Shown one piece after another: positions 12,151 through 24,413 of a stretch of 64,000 nt of DNA (positions are counted from its first letter, which is position 1; each line of letters begins with the position of its first letter). The position numbers and the translations under genes are program-made. This DNA is from Argopecten irradians (taxonomy: Eukaryota; Mollusca; Bivalvia; Pectinida; Pectinidae): positions 63,294,902 to 63,358,901 of the forward strand of contig NC_091134.1 of NCBI RefSeq assembly GCF_041381155.1, written 5' to 3'. The notes below the pieces were generated by a model, which was not told where the DNA came from, did no database searches, and was given only the letters and a program-made list of their open reading frames with translations.

Positions 12151-12533
12151 AATAATAATCTTTTGGCAATACCACTGCCCCTAATGTTACCAATTTACTC
12201 TCGTTGTATTACCTTTATATAGGTATAAACTGATCTTTTTTCGTGTTCCAACTCAAGGATTTCCCCCCATGACTATTAGAATACAGAGAAATGATGCATA
12301 TTCACCTGTTGAAAATACCTTGTATGAATTCTTTTGCAATGTAGTTTGACCTTCATAAGCTATTTTTGTCGTAAAATGACTGGACTACAAGGCTATCGTC
12401 ACTTTTTGTCATTTCTATATTCTTGCCAGCGTTTATATTTTTAAACTATATGTGCATTTACAGTATTTATTCGTCAGTCAAAATCTTTATATGCGGTAGA
12501 CTATCATATTACATATATTGCTTACACCATCAA

Positions 12534-12850
12534 CTATATGATGAAAATATTATAATATTTTCTACCAACCGTTCTATAATATATATGTAATAGGAATGAT
12601 ATTAGTTCTTTTTTTTTCAATAAGTGGGTAATGCCTGGCATTATAATAGAAATAATAATATAACTTGCCCAACTATCTGGTCTGATGCGCCGTGGGAAAC
12701 TTTTTATAAGCTTAGAACACGAAATGGTGGACTGTTTCAAGGCGATTCCATTCGGTTTCAGATAGCGAGAACCAGAGTTCACATCCAATAAAGGCTACCA
12801 TAGACTTAACTAATATCTTGTACAATTTAGCAGCGGTCAATGGGATGCAG
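12534..12850 (-). mobile_element. LINE reverse-transcriptase C-terminal scrap
   Basis: Minus-strand frames give KLYKILVKSMVAFIGCELWF, ETEWNRLETVHHF and then, after one frame change, KLIKSFPRRIRPD. This is the thumb/C-terminal region of non-LTR retrotransposon ORF2 (ALYGCELW...R.E..Q....). It contains a frameshift and is truncated at both ends. Confidence 0.65.
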
Positions 12851-15800
12851 ATAGTGCCTTAGTATGCTTGGGTTAACATCCATACGGTAAATATTGAACT
12901 TTGAAACTTCAATTCTTTTCAGCATTTATGCAGAGCAGATACATGCTTTACTGCAACGAGACTTTTCATGATTGCTGCGTCTCTTTCATGTATATTTTTG
13001 GTATCTGCTGTCGATATTTGGAAACATTTTTCACAAATATTAATTGCAAGACTTCTTGTACCAATTTATTGTAAGATGGGATTTTCCCAGTGAAGCATTA
13101 TTGGAAACATCTCAATAAGGCTGTCCTCGGTCGATAAGTACACCTCACAGTGAGATGCGCATACGCATTAAGCAGGCTAGGCCTAAGAATTTGACTGAGG
13201 CTATACAGTTGTCAGTGGATTTTGAAGCCTACAACCGCTGCGAGAAGAAGTCAACAGAGGGTCAGTCATATCTCCGTAAGACTATATATAGCTACTGCTG
13301 AACCATCTGAACAGTCAGAGATGCTTAAGCTGTTGCAAGATATGCAGAAGAAGTTAGAGTCCTTAGAGAAAGATGTTGGGAAGATAAAAAACTAAGAGCA
13401 AGCCAAACACAAAAACCAATACAGTCAAAAACAGAAGCTGTTTTAATTGTGGTGAGGAGGGACACTTCAGAGAAAACTGTCCTAAACCTAACAAAAAGAA
13501 AGATTTCAATAAAGATCAGAAACAGGCTGGTGCCCAGCAAGTAAGCACTCGCCGTCGACAGCGACAGAAGAAGCCGAGAGCTGGTATAGGGTCCTCAACT
13601 GCAGTGCAAGAGGCAGGCATGTATATAGCTGCCGAAGTGCACGGAACAAAAGTAAATCTTTCGGTTGATACGGGGGCGACAGTCACCATTATATCAGAGC
13701 GCGTCTTTGATCAAGTTCCGGATTCAGCGAAACCCCGACTGAGTCAAGTTCGCCAAGAGGTATTAACAGCCAGTGGTGAAAAAATAAAGGTCAAAGGAAA
13801 GGGCAGTTTTGTTATGAAACTGAACAGCACAAAGAATATTTGTGTTGAAGGCATTGTTGCCAAGATAAGTACCGATGGTATTCTAGGACTTGACGCTATG
13901 CAGAACCGTAATGGTTCCCTTGATTTCACAAGAGGTGTTCTCACTCTTGACGGTGTTGAAATACCGACAACCTATAAGGGCAGTATGGGTTGTTACCGAC
14001 TTTCCTTGGTGGAGAAAGTGACACTCCCCCGCCAACACCGAGGTTGTGGTTCAGGGAAAGGTATGCCTACCAGAGGGCGAAAACCGTAAGTAATCTGCTT
14101 CTAGTTGAGAAACCCGGAACTTTCCTTGAAACGGAAAAGGCATTAGTCGCCAGGGCACTTGTACAGTATGATACCCACTGTAAGATTGATGAATCTGTGT
14201 AACGAAAGTCAACAGTTTTTACCCTGGGACGACGATTGCACATGTCAGCACTGTCGATAAGGTAATGGGAGATGTCGACAAACACAACACCTAAGAAGAC
14301 AGTCGGACTGAGGGCTGACATTCAATCACTATTGGATGAGTCCAAGCCCAATCTTACAGAAGAGCAGTAAAATGCTGCATACGAGTTGGTGATTGCAAAT
14401 CAGGCACTGTTTTTTACTGTCACTGACGACGATCTGGATAGAACAAGTGTAACGCAACATAAGATAAACACAGGGGGCGCCAGACCAATAAAACTATTGT
14501 TTGTTTGCTAAGGAAGTAATTTTCCTAGGCCACAAGATCTCGGAGGAAGGTATCTTTACTGGCCCTGATAAAGTGAAGAAAGTGGCAGAGTGGCCGGTGG
14601 CCGTCAACGTTAAGCAGTTACGATCATTCTTAGGATTCTGTAGTTACTACAGAAAATTTTTCAGGGACTTTTCTGCAATTGCAAAAAGTCTACACAAACT
14701 GACAGAGAAGGGGCGGAAATTTGACTGGACATCCCAGTGTCAAACAGCATTTGACACTCTGAAGAAAGAACTAACCAGCACAAAGACTTAAGCTCATCCT
14801 GATTTTAGTAAGGAGTTCATACTCGACACAGATGCGAGTCATGAAGCAATCGGGGCTGCACTATCACAGATAGTAGATGGTGTGGAGAGGCCAATAGCAT
14901 TTGCAGGTCGTACATTGACCAAGGCGGAGAGGAAGTACTGTGTTACTCGCAAGGAGTTACTGGTAGTTGTTAACTTCACAAAATACTTCAGGCATTACCT
15001 GTATGGCAGAAAATTCACTGTCAGAACAGACCATAGTTCACTTAGGTGGTTACTGAATTTCAAAGACCCAGAGGGGCAAATGACCAGATGGTTGCAATTC
15101 TTAAGCTACTATGATATGCATATCGTCCATCGACCAGGCAAACAACATCAAGATGCAGATGGCCTGAGCAGGGTTCAGTGTCGCCAGTGTAACTATGATC
15201 CGGACTGGGAACAGAAGGCTGACGACATAACATCGTCATGTGCAGCCAACGTAATACAAAGTCAAGATCCCTGTAAGTCGGAGAACAAAGAGATACCACA
15301 GAAGTTCCTTGAGCGAAAAGCAAAAGGAAGATGATGACCTAGGATTGGTTATTGGCTGGGTCAGGGAAAAGGAACAGCCTGATTACAAGTCCATTGGTGG
15401 CAGAAACAAAACAGTAAAATCTCTGTGGCCACAGTTCGAAAACTGTCCATCCAAGATAACCTGTTGGTGAGGAAAACACAGAAGAACATGATTCAGGTTA
15501 TCATACCTAGAGATGAGCGTCGCACGGTTCCTGACCATGCCCATGACAACAGAACAGCTGCTCATCTAGGAATAAGGAAGCCCTTGCAAAGATCCGCCAA
15601 CAGTTTTACCGGCCTGGAATGCAAGATGATGTCAAACGATATGTCACAGGTTGCACACTTTGCGCTAAAAGCAAGAACATGACACAGACAAGAAAGCACC
15701 TATGCAGGTGACAGAGTCTGGCTATCCCATGGAGCGTATAGCCATGGACATTCTGTGCGAGCTGCCTGAGACTGATGATGGCAACAGACACATCTTGGTC

Positions 15801-16648
15801 ACACTAAATGGACAGAGAGTTTCCCTATGCGAGATATGAGCGCTGAGACCGTAGCACGCATACTAGTGGAAGAAATTGTTTGTCGATTCGGAGTCCCAAG
15901 CATAATCCATTCAGGTCAGGGTTCTCAGTTCAAGAGTGCTTTATTTCAGGAAATGTGTCACATATTGCAGATTGAAAAGACCCGTACCACTCCCTACCAC
16001 CCTCAGTCGGACGGTATGGTCGAGAGATTTAATAAGACATTGGTCACCATGTTAAGGGCCTTTGTGAATGAACGACACACTGACTGGGATAGACACTTAC
16101 CTTATGTCATGATGGCATATCGGTCAACCGAACATGAGACTACCTCCCATTCACCAAATTTTATGATGGTTGGAAGAGAGACATCTACTCCACTTGATCT
16201 ACAATATTCCATGCCACGGAACTTGAAAGCCTTGCCACAGAACACGTGGGCCTGGGAACTACAGGAGAAGATGGAAGATGCAAATCAGTTGGTCAGAGGA
16301 AATGTCAAAGGCCAGATGTTGCGACAGAAAAAGCTACATGACCAGAAACTTTCATGGCAACGGTTCAAAGCTGGTGATGATGTCTTTGCTTTCTTCCCTA
16401 ATATCAAGCCAGGGCAAAGCCCCAAACTTGCTTGCCGCTGGAAAGGTCCATTCCGAGTGAATCAAAACTCACTGACGTGACTTATCGCGTACGTTGTGGG
16501 CGTAAGGGAAAGATGCAAGTCATTCATGTGGACCGCATGAAACCAAAGAAAACCCAGCAGTTACGAAATGAAAAGGCTGAAGATTTTGCAAAAGTTAAAG
16601 AGCAGCAGACACAGGTGAATGAGAGTTGTTTCGGGGTTAAACGAGACC

Positions 16649-17106
16649 TAGACTGGTTCCCGCCTCAGTTACCTCCCTTGCGTACGCTTCACTGAGGACC
16701 GGTAACGGGTAGCCATCTTGAGTGGGAATTCCAACTCCAGAGTAGTGCGCATCATTTCTGCGCATGATATGTCATCATGGAGACGGCTACTTCCGTTAAT
16801 AGAAAATAACGTCATTAACGTCGTTCCTATGTACACTCTAAACTCTGTTAGCACGAAATGATTTCTAAACTTAAGATCTTATTTAATTTTGTTTATATAT
16901 CGTTCAAATAAATTATTTATTCTTTACGTTAAGATCCGTCGCTTCGTGCGTAAAGGGGTTTCCCACGCCTAAAAAAAGGTGATGCAGGCTAACCGGATAT
17001 GTAGATTGACCAATCAAAAAAATCATCATGGTTACCCGCTACCGGTCCCTAGTGAGCGGAGCGCAGCCTGGCGGAGAGTAGAGAACTAAGGGAAGGGAAC
17101 CAGTCT
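16649..17106. mobile_element. 458-bp inverted-repeat element (MITE) with 10-bp target-site duplication
   Basis: The element is flanked by AAACGAGACC at 16639-16648 and again at 17107-17116, a clean 10-bp target-site duplication. Its ends are inverted: AGACTGGTTCCC at the left and GGGAACCAGTCT at the right, with imperfect pairing for about 35 bp. A second inverted pair lies inside (GGACCGGTAACGGGTA at 16695; TACCCGCTACCGGTCC ending at 17048), so it may be nested. The right-end sequence GAGAACTAAGGGAACCAGTCT recurs at about 31974-31995, which shows the family is dispersed. No ORF of its own. The superfamily is not clear; a 9-10-bp duplication suits Mutator-like elements. Confidence 0.8.
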
Positions 17107-17395
17107 AAACGAGACCAAATTGGGGAGAATGTGAGTTCCTCTACCCTTGTACCTGAATGTGAGACTGAGTTGGAGTGTGAGGATGAATGTCCGAAGGGTA
17201 CAAAGACAGAATCAGTAGGCATAGGAAAGCACCTGCCAAACACTCCGACTATATCTTGTTTTAGTCATTGGATAGTTTGATATATGTATCAGACCTGGTA
17301 GAAACGATTAATTCATACATTAAAATTAGTTCATTGTTTGTGAATATGTTTGCTATGATTAAGCGTGGAAGCTTCAACCTCGAAGGCGTGGGTAG

Positions 17396-17780
17396 TGTAA
17401 TAAATAATATTAAACACATACCAGGCATCGCTGTTTACAACATGTGTGCGTCCGGGTTTCCTGTTTGTTGTCTCGGTGTATTACACGCTTTGCTAGTCAA
17501 GTTTACGCTAGCGAGTAACGCGTTTGCGAGACCCGGATCGACAAAATCCGAGGGTATAAAAGCCCGCGCTTGCAGTCAAATGTCACGCGTGCCCCGAAAC
17601 GATATATATATACCATTACGGCACGTAAAACTCTTCACTTCGTCAAATGTCAGTCTGGTATCAACACTCAATCTGTGAAGATCGGAGAATAACAGGTATA
17701 GGCTATTACGGTATTCCCATTGATAGAGTGATTTTGCAGCGGCTCGTGACCTGTGATAGGTCAATGACTACGTATACACA
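17396..17780 (+). repeat. Possible 3' LTR of the decayed Ty3/gypsy element
   Basis: Starts TGTAATAAATA after a purine-rich run (GAAGGCGTGGGTAG) and holds a strong TATA box, GGGTATAAAAGCCC, at about 17552-17566. The end is uncertain; TATACA near 17773-17778 is a candidate. The matching 5' LTR was not found, so the call is tentative. Confidence 0.35.
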
Positions 17781-17813
17781 GTATAGTCGGTAGTAGTAAC
17801 CGCGGCGTCGTTA

Positions 17814-18575
17814 GCGACTATATAGGTAGTCAGCGACTACAAGGTAGTCGACGACAACGTAGTTGTCGGGAGTCACAGGACAGTGACTATACGCCTAAAA
17901 CCACAAGTTGATTAGTGACTATAAATGTAGTCAGCGACTACAAGGTAGTCGGCGACAACGTAGTTGTCGGGAGTCACAGGACAGTGACTATACGCCTAAA
18001 ACCACAAGGTGATTAGTGACTATATATATATATATAGGTAGTCAGCGACTACAAGGTAGTCGGCGACAACGTAGTTGTCGGGAGTCACAGTACAGTGACT
18101 ATACGCCTAAAACCACAAGGTGATTAGTGACTATATATATATATATAGGTAGTCAGCGACTACAAGGTAGTCGGCGACAACGTAGTTGTCGGGAGTCACA
18201 GGACAGTGACTATACGCCTAAAACCACAAGGTGATTAGTGACTATATATATATATATAGGTAGTCAGCGACTACAAGGTAGTCGGCGACAACGTAGTTGT
18301 CGGGAGTCACAGGACAGTGACTATACGCCTAAAACCACAAGGTGATTAGTGACTATATATATATATATATAGGTAGTCAGCGACTACAAGGTAGTCGGCG
18401 ACAACGTAGTTGTCGGGAGTCACAGGACAGTGACTATACGCCTAAAACCACAAGGTGATTAGTGACTATATATATATATATAGGTAGTCAGCGACTACAA
18501 GGTAGTCGGCGACAACGTAGTTGTCGGGAGTCACAGGACAGTGACTATACGCCTAAAACCACAACGTAGTATATA
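17814..18575. repeat. Satellite of about 110 bp, seven copies, full of dyads
   Basis: The landmark GGGAGTCACA starts at 17868, 17969, 18080, 18191, 18302, 18415 and 18525, so units are 101-113 bp; the length varies mainly through the (TA)n run at the unit border. Each unit holds several short palindromes: GTAGTCAGCGACTAC, CGACAACGTAGTTGTCG and GTGACT/AGTCAC. It starts just after the decayed LTR element. Confidence 0.92.
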
Positions 18576-19585
18576 ATAGTAATATCTGTATATATTTGCT
18601 TCTGTAGACTAGTCACTAACCAAGATCATTCATTATAAGTGACGAACCCATTTAGAAACGTCACACCAGAACAAGTCTATTTTTTTACCAACTCCTCAGG
18701 GGAAGTTCAGATCTGAATGCTCCTCGACAGTCCACCAGCCACATTGAAATATATTTTTGTTGATGAGGATCGTTGCCTTGCGTCATTTGTTAAAGCGAAT
18801 AGTCGGGCAAAGAATGGCTAAAATCGGTAAAATGGTGTTAATATATCCAGTATAATTTCTTATGAAATAGAAAAATAAAATCTCCCATCAAAATCGCTCT
18901 GTATGCGAAGAAATTAATATTTATTATGGGAATCCTAATGCGTCCTCCCGACCGGCTATCAGTGCAGTTCAATCTTAACGCATGCGCAACATCCACCACT
19001 CTCCGTAGTAAACAAAACATGGCTACCGTAAACCCAACTGACTCACCTAAAATGCGAAAGGAAAGGCAATGGAGCAGCGACAATCCCAATAAATGACTCG
19101 GTAAACATTACGACGCATGGAGAGTGTTAATACAACTTGTTATAGTGAAGAGAACAGTTCAAACGAGCACGCGGCTCCGGACCGCTACTGTACGTACACC
19201 TAGGCCTACTACCGGTACTCCCTGCTCAGCTGATAGTGAGTGAGTCTTCGTATTTTGATCATTATGTAAATAGTCCCTAACAGTATTTTTTCATGAATGA
19301 GTGGTCACATATGGTCACATGTTTCATACCTGTTCCCCAATCGCGTAAAACGTAACCCTGGGGTAAATAGACGGTTCTTTCGTGGGGCCTCTTTAGGGGT
19401 AATGAATGCCCTGTATATTTATGAAATGTACCGTTGTAATGCATGTACAGTTAGAATGTAACCGCTAGTGCATTATCAAGCTAAGATTTGTTTCAATTAA
19501 TCTATTAATATTATGCTAACCGGTCCAATTCATATACAGTTCTGATGTATATATTTATAGATTTTTAATTTGTAAATTATTGTTC
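18576..19585 (+). promoter_or_regulatory. Promoter-like stretch with a 25-codon ORF
   Basis: Around 18940-19020 GC rises and a CGCATGCGCAA (NRF-1-like) motif occurs at about 18980, followed 30 bases later by an ATG in good context. The ORF 19019-19096 reads MATVNPTDSPKM to a stop after 25 codons with no clear donor. It may be the leader of a lost gene or transposon. Nothing else is recognised to 19585. Confidence 0.25.
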
Positions 19586-19888
19586 GGAAAGAGTTCCTTT
19601 TGAACCCCCCTCCAAAAAGTTTTTTCATCGCTTTAGTGAAGTGTCTGAAATGGGTTCTTTTTAAGGGGAACCAAGAAAAATTGGGGCTTGGTCTTTTTGG
19701 GGTTAAAAATTAAAAAAATATAAAAATTAAAAATATATAGTTCTCTCTATATATTTGTATCTATTTTAATCACATTCATGTGATATTTTATGTATTCTGA
19801 AATGTGGTCATATACAAGGTACCATATTCGGTAATGTGGTTAGATATATACAAAGTACATTGATAACAAACACATTTTTAATATTCCT

Positions 19889-19970
19889 TTCCCTGGCGGG
19901 ACTTGAACCCACATAGCTTACCTTTACCTCCAAAGTCCAACGCCTTAACCATTACTCCAACTGGATCAGA
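19889..19970 (-). repeat. tRNA-Ser-like sequence (SINE head or tRNA pseudogene)
   Basis: The minus strand has a perfect B box (GGTTCAAGTCC) and a tRNA-Ser-like A box (GTAATGGTTAAGGCG), then TTGGACTTTGG. The acceptor ends do not pair and the anticodon stem is disrupted, so it is not a working tRNA gene. It lies inside the Merlin-like element. Confidence 0.6.
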
Positions 19971-21059
19971 TGGCGATTCCATGTCAATAAAAGCTATACA
20001 AATTTACTATGGCTTTAAAAGTAATCCGAATCACTTAAATGATTGAAACATATTAGAATACAATGCTAGTTTTGTGGGTTCTTTTAAACACAGATCTACT
20101 TTGTTTATAGAGTAGAATTATGAGTGAAGAAGATGATTCATAGTTTTCCCACCAAACTTACCAATTGTGGACAACTGAGCACGGCTCGAAAGACGATAGC
20201 TTTCATTTTTATGGTATTTCATCTGATTCGGATAGTTCAATACCTGTGGCCAGAGAACTCCAGACAATTAGAGACAGTGTGGTGGAGTCAAATCATGATG
20301 TAAGTGTGGATCTGTTTTCTGATGTCAATGACAATAACCCCCCGGACAACGGTGTTGAATGACAATGCCAATGCTGCTCCCAGTACTAGTGCTTCTGGAG
20401 TGACAACGCATTCCAAAAGAAAAGGGAAATTAAAATTATCATAACTTGTTTTCTTTGGGTGCTATATTAACTGATGATAGTAACTGTATAAAGTTTGTCA
20501 GGATTTCAAGCTGCTATGGCAAGCCGTTTTAACATTTAATCATATTGCCCCTTAAGGTAATTATTTTTCTCTTAAGTGAAATTATTTTTGTCTTAAGATA
20601 AAAAATTGTCCCCTTAAGTGAAAAAAACACATAATGCAAAATTGTTTTTCGCCTTAAGATGAAAAGAATACACTTAAGACAAGTTTCGTTCCACTTAACT
20701 AAATCAATAACATAATGGAAATGAGGGTTTATTCCCTTAATAACATGGAAAGGATATCACTTAAGAGATAAAAAAACAAAAAATGACTTCACATAATGCA
20801 AAAGAATGTGTTTCCTTAAGTGTAATGACATTCGTCTTAAGGTTAATAAAATACCCGCGTCCGTCCTTTACCGCCACCCCGGGCAAAAATGGAACAAACC
20901 ACATTTCCGTCTGCCTCGTTTTCGCAAGTTTAAAAATATCAGAAGATGGCAATATGGCGGGAGACATAAGTGGAGCGTTCTTGAAGCGATCAGCGATAAT
21001 GGGGCTTTTGTCCACTTTATTCAATAACTAGTATAGAGGGGCTTTTGTTTTTATACCTT

Positions 21060-22800
21060 AAGGAACTGGCTATTCACTTAAGACAAAAAGATTGTATATT
21101 TCACTTAATGTGAAAAGATTTTTATTTCCATTATGTGTAATTTCACTTAAGGCGAAAAGCTTGTTATTTCAATTATGTGTCTTTACACTTTAAGACAAAA
21201 ATTTTTTTATTTCCATTATGTGTAATTTCACTTAAGGCGAAAAGATTGTTATTTCAATTATGTGTCTTTACACTTAAGGCGAAAGATTTTTTATTTCCAT
21301 TATGTGTAAGTTCACTTAAGGTGAAAAGATTTTTACTTCCATTATGTGTAATTTCACTTAAGGCGAAAAGATTGTTATTTCAACTATGTGTCTTTAGACT
21401 TAAGGCAAGATTGTTATTTCCATTATGTGTAATTTCACTTAAGGTGAAAGATTGTCCATTATGTGTCCTTTACACTTAAGGCGAAAATATTTTTATTTCC
21501 ATTATGTGTGTAATTTCACTTAAGGTGAACAGATTGTCCATAATGTGTCTTTACACTTAAAGCGAAAAGATTTTTATTTCCATTATGTGTTATTTCACTT
21601 AAGGCGAAAAGATTTTTTATTTGCATTATGTGTTATTTCAGTTAAGGTGAAAAGATTGTTATTTCCATTATGTTTAATTTCACTTAAGGCGAAAAGCTTG
21701 TTATTTCAATTATGTGTCTTTACACTTAAGACGAAAATTTTTTTTATTTCCATTATGTGTAATTTCACTTAAGGTGAAAAGATTTTTATTTCCATTATGT
21801 GTAATTTCACTTAAGGTGAAAAGCTTGTTATTTCAATTATGTGTCTTTACACTTAAGACGAAAAGATTAATATTTCCATTATGTGCAAGTTTACATAAGT
21901 CACTTAAGGCAAAGGTTTTTATTTCCATTATGTGTTATTTCACTTAAGGTGAAAAGATTTTTATTCCATTATGTGTTATTTCACTTGAGGTGAAAAGATT
22001 TTTGTTTCCATTATGTGTTATTTCACTTAAGGCGAAAAGCTTGTTATTTCAATTATGTGTCTTTACACTTAAGACGAAAAGATTTAATATTTCCATTATG
22101 TGCAAGTTTACTTAAGGTGAAAAGATATATATTCATTATGTGTAATTTCACTTAAGGCGAAAAGATTTTTATTTCCATTATGTGTTATTTCACTTAAGGT
22201 GAAAAGATTTTATTTCCATTATGTGCTATTTCACTTAAGGTGAAAAGATTTTTATTTCCATTATGTGTAATTTTCACTTAAGGTGAAAAGCTTGTTATTT
22301 CAATTATGTGTCTTTACACTTAAGACGAAAAGATTAATATTTCCATTATGTGCAAGTTTACATAAGTCACTTAAGGCAAAGGTTTTTATTTCCATTATGT
22401 GTTATTTCACTTAAGGTGAAAAGATTTTTATTTCCATTATGTGTTATTTCACTTGAGGTGAAAAGATTTTTGTTTCCATTATGTGGTTATTTCACTTAAG
22501 GCGAAAAGCTTGTTATTTCAATATGTGTCTTTACACTTAAGACGAAAAGATTAATATTTCCATTATGTGCAAGTTTACTTAAGGTGAAAAGATATATATA
22601 TTCATTATGTGTAATTTCACTTAAGGCGAAAAGATTTTTATTTCCATTATGTGTTATTTCACTTAAGGTGAAAAGATTTTTATTTCCATTATGTGTTATT
22701 TCACTTAAGGTGAAAAGATTTTTATTTCCATTATGTTTCATTTTGATTTGCATAAGGTGCCTTTACACATTATTTCCATTATGTGTTATTTTCCACTTAA
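21060..22800. repeat. 42-bp CTTAAG satellite, about 40 copies
   Basis: Unit: TTATTTCCATTATGTGTAAT followed by TTCACTTAAGGCGAAAAGAT and two T. Variants TTTCAATTATGTGTCTTTAC alternate with the main form, giving a higher-order pattern. Long frames across it, such as 21177-21479, come from the period of 42 being a multiple of three and are not genes. Confidence 0.95.
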
Positions 22801-23094
22801 GTTAAAAAGAATTTTATTTCTATTTTCTGTCTTTTTAGTAAGTAACATAATTGTCACATGCATTTTACGTGTGAAACAAACATGATATACAAACATGGTT
22901 TTTTAAGTCCCAATATTGATAGAGGACACTTAATAATGGAATTTGTACATTTAGTGGAGAATGAACGCAATATAAATATTTTTTTCCTTGGCAGGTGTTA
23001 ATTTTCAACATTACATTGGAATACATAAATATATATACAAGAAGAAACTTTGATAAGGTATTTTGCATGAAGTATCGACTATAATAAAGAATTT

Positions 23095-23400
23095 TATTTA
23101 AGTGTAACAGTATCGATTGAAATTTTATTCAAAAATATTGAAAACATGTGCTCCACCTTCCCTTCGATGCCTTCTTCTGAAATCCTTCTGGTGGTCTCTA
23201 CTATCTCGTCTGGACGAGGAATCGCCCTTTCCACAGCTTCGATGGCGTTTTGTACAACAGCCGCGGCGTCCATGCTGAGTTTGCTTCAAAACCATTTCAT
23301 CTCGCTAGTTTTAGGGTGCCACCATGTTGTTTACAGTAACAACATAACGCCTACAGAAGGTTGGTTTTTGATTGGACAGAAAGTAAACGCTTAGTGGTCA
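23095..23400 (-). promoter_or_regulatory. Captured promoter and first exon-like island inside the TA element
   Basis: Read on minus: a CCAAT box (CTGTCCAATCAAAAA, about 23367-23385), then a YY1-like AACATGGTGGCA, then an ATG-led frame starting MDAAAVVQNAIEAVERAIPR at 23272 that runs 59 codons. GC content is higher than in the repeats around it. It looks like the 5' end of a host gene picked up by the element. No homology is recognised. Confidence 0.3.
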
Positions 23401-23661
23401 ATTTTGGGTCAGTCCAATATTTTGTCCTCATCGATTGATACCCATACGTTATGTGCTAATTTTAAGTGAAAACGACTTAAGTGAAAATGATTTCTATATA
23501 CCCTTAAGTGATTTTTGTTTTATCTTAAGGGAAAATGACACATAATGCAAAAGCATTTATTTACCTTAAGATAAATAGTATTACACTTAAGGGAAATAAA
23601 TTCAAATAATAATTTAAAACTTAAGAGGGAATATGATTAAATGTTAAAACGGCTTGCCATA

Positions 23662-24413
23662 AGCTACTGCCTACGTCAGTGAATTGTCCAAATTGTCGAG
23701 CAAGTTTGACAAAACTATATACCATCGAACGTGTTGGACATCGCCGAGCGACGTACAGGTTCCAGTGTAACCGTAAAAAAATGCAAAACCAGTCACAAAA
23801 ACCAAGTGCCTCTATATAAAAATACATGGTTTTCTGGGTACCATTTGTCTTTGAGGAAAAGTCTGTTACTTATTTACTGTTTCTTGAATAAATTTCCATA
23901 CGACTTAGAAATAGAGGAAACATCGGTAAGTTCGGCATCGGAAAGTGAAATCGAAAGTGTACAAGGCAAAAAACGAAAACTAGAGACGTCGAAAGAAACA
24001 GTGTCGGACTACTATAATTATTGCCGAGAAATTTGTTCATGGGTCGTTGAAAATACCAAGTTTCAGCAAATAGGCGGACCAGATTATGTGATTGAGATTG
24101 ACGAGGCAAAGTTTGGAAAACGTAAATACAACCGTGGTAGGATTGTAGAAGGACAGTGGGTATTGGGGGGTATCTGTCGACAACACAGGCAGATTTTCTT
24201 GCAACCTGTTGACAAACGTGACAAAGACACCCTCATCCCAATTATTCAGAAGAATGTGAAAGTAGGAAGCACCATTATATCAGACTGTTGGGGGCCTACA
24301 ATAGCCTCGGTAACCTCCACCTTCTAGAGTATATGTGGAGGGCTATCGACCCGGAGAGTAATAAATTTGAACGATTTCTAAAGGACATGGCAAAGGTGTA
24401 TGAACTGCATTAG
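23662..24413 (+). pseudogene. Merlin-type (ISXO2-like) transposase relic
   Basis: Main frame ends at 24327. From 23689 one frame gives a zinc-ribbon start, NCPNCRASLTKLYTIERVGH and then YRFQC; after a one-base shift in the A-run near 23780 the next frame goes on with CKTSHKNQVPLYKNTWFSGY and LSLRKSLLLIYCF. The catalytic core shows IDEAKFGKRKYNRGR (first Asp) and STIISDCWG (second Asp). The stretch that should hold the THTNTIE-type third acid residue is deleted, and a C-terminal end, HLLEYMWR to VYELH, follows in another frame to the stop at 24411. The N-terminal part before LLPTS lies on the other side of the nested insertion, ending FQAA at 20514. The family is the DDE transposase of IS1595/ISXO2 and eukaryotic Merlin. 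Inactive. Confidence 0.82.

Larger units (their letters stand above)
13120..17780 (+). mobile_element. Decayed Ty3/gypsy LTR retrotransposon
   Basis: Fossil element on the plus strand. Parts in order: gag C-terminal region (about 13150-13540) with a CCHC zinc knuckle (CFNCGEEGHFRENC at about 13438); protease with LSVDTGATVTII at about 13657; RT remnants including its C-terminal part (14501-14790, LGHKISEEGI); RNase H (about 14820-15170, TDHSSLRWLLNF); and integrase (15500-16650, with the core QGSQFKSALFQ and PYHPQSDGMVERFN). A TATA-bearing block near 17396-17780 may be the 3' LTR. It is broken in several places, by eye more than five, and is old. A 458-bp inverted-repeat element is inserted near the end of pol. 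Confidence 0.88.
20517..23659. mobile_element. 3143-bp TA-flanked inverted-repeat element carrying a satellite
   Basis: Ends TGGCAAGCCGTTTT... are inverted and identical for 30 bp, then diverge. A TA lies on each side (20515-20516 and 23660-23661). Removing the element with one TA joins the flanks in frame within the transposase (…FQAAKLLPTSVNCPNC…), which supports both the boundaries and the TA target. The centre (21060-22800) is a 42-bp satellite; the shoulders also carry scattered CTTAAG motifs. Two non-repetitive GC-richer islands (20850-21030 and 23140-23400) look like captured DNA. No transposase is seen, so it is non-autonomous; TA targets are typical of the Tc1/mariner group. Confidence 0.82.

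Noticed and set aside
17268-17678. 136-codon plus-strand ORF as a gene
   Set aside because: It overlaps the LTR-like promoter block, lacks homology and has no conserved pattern.
19889-19970. Functional tRNA gene on the minus strand
   Set aside because: A and B boxes are good, but acceptor and anticodon stems do not pair.
20165-20362. Acidic ORF (FHFYGISSDSDSSIP) as a host gene
   Set aside because: It lies inside the Merlin-like element, is followed by a frame change to a basic tail, and has no recognisable domain.
21177-22753. Many long open frames of FPLCVISLKAKR type on both strands
   Set aside because: They are translations of the 42-bp satellite, whose period is a multiple of three.
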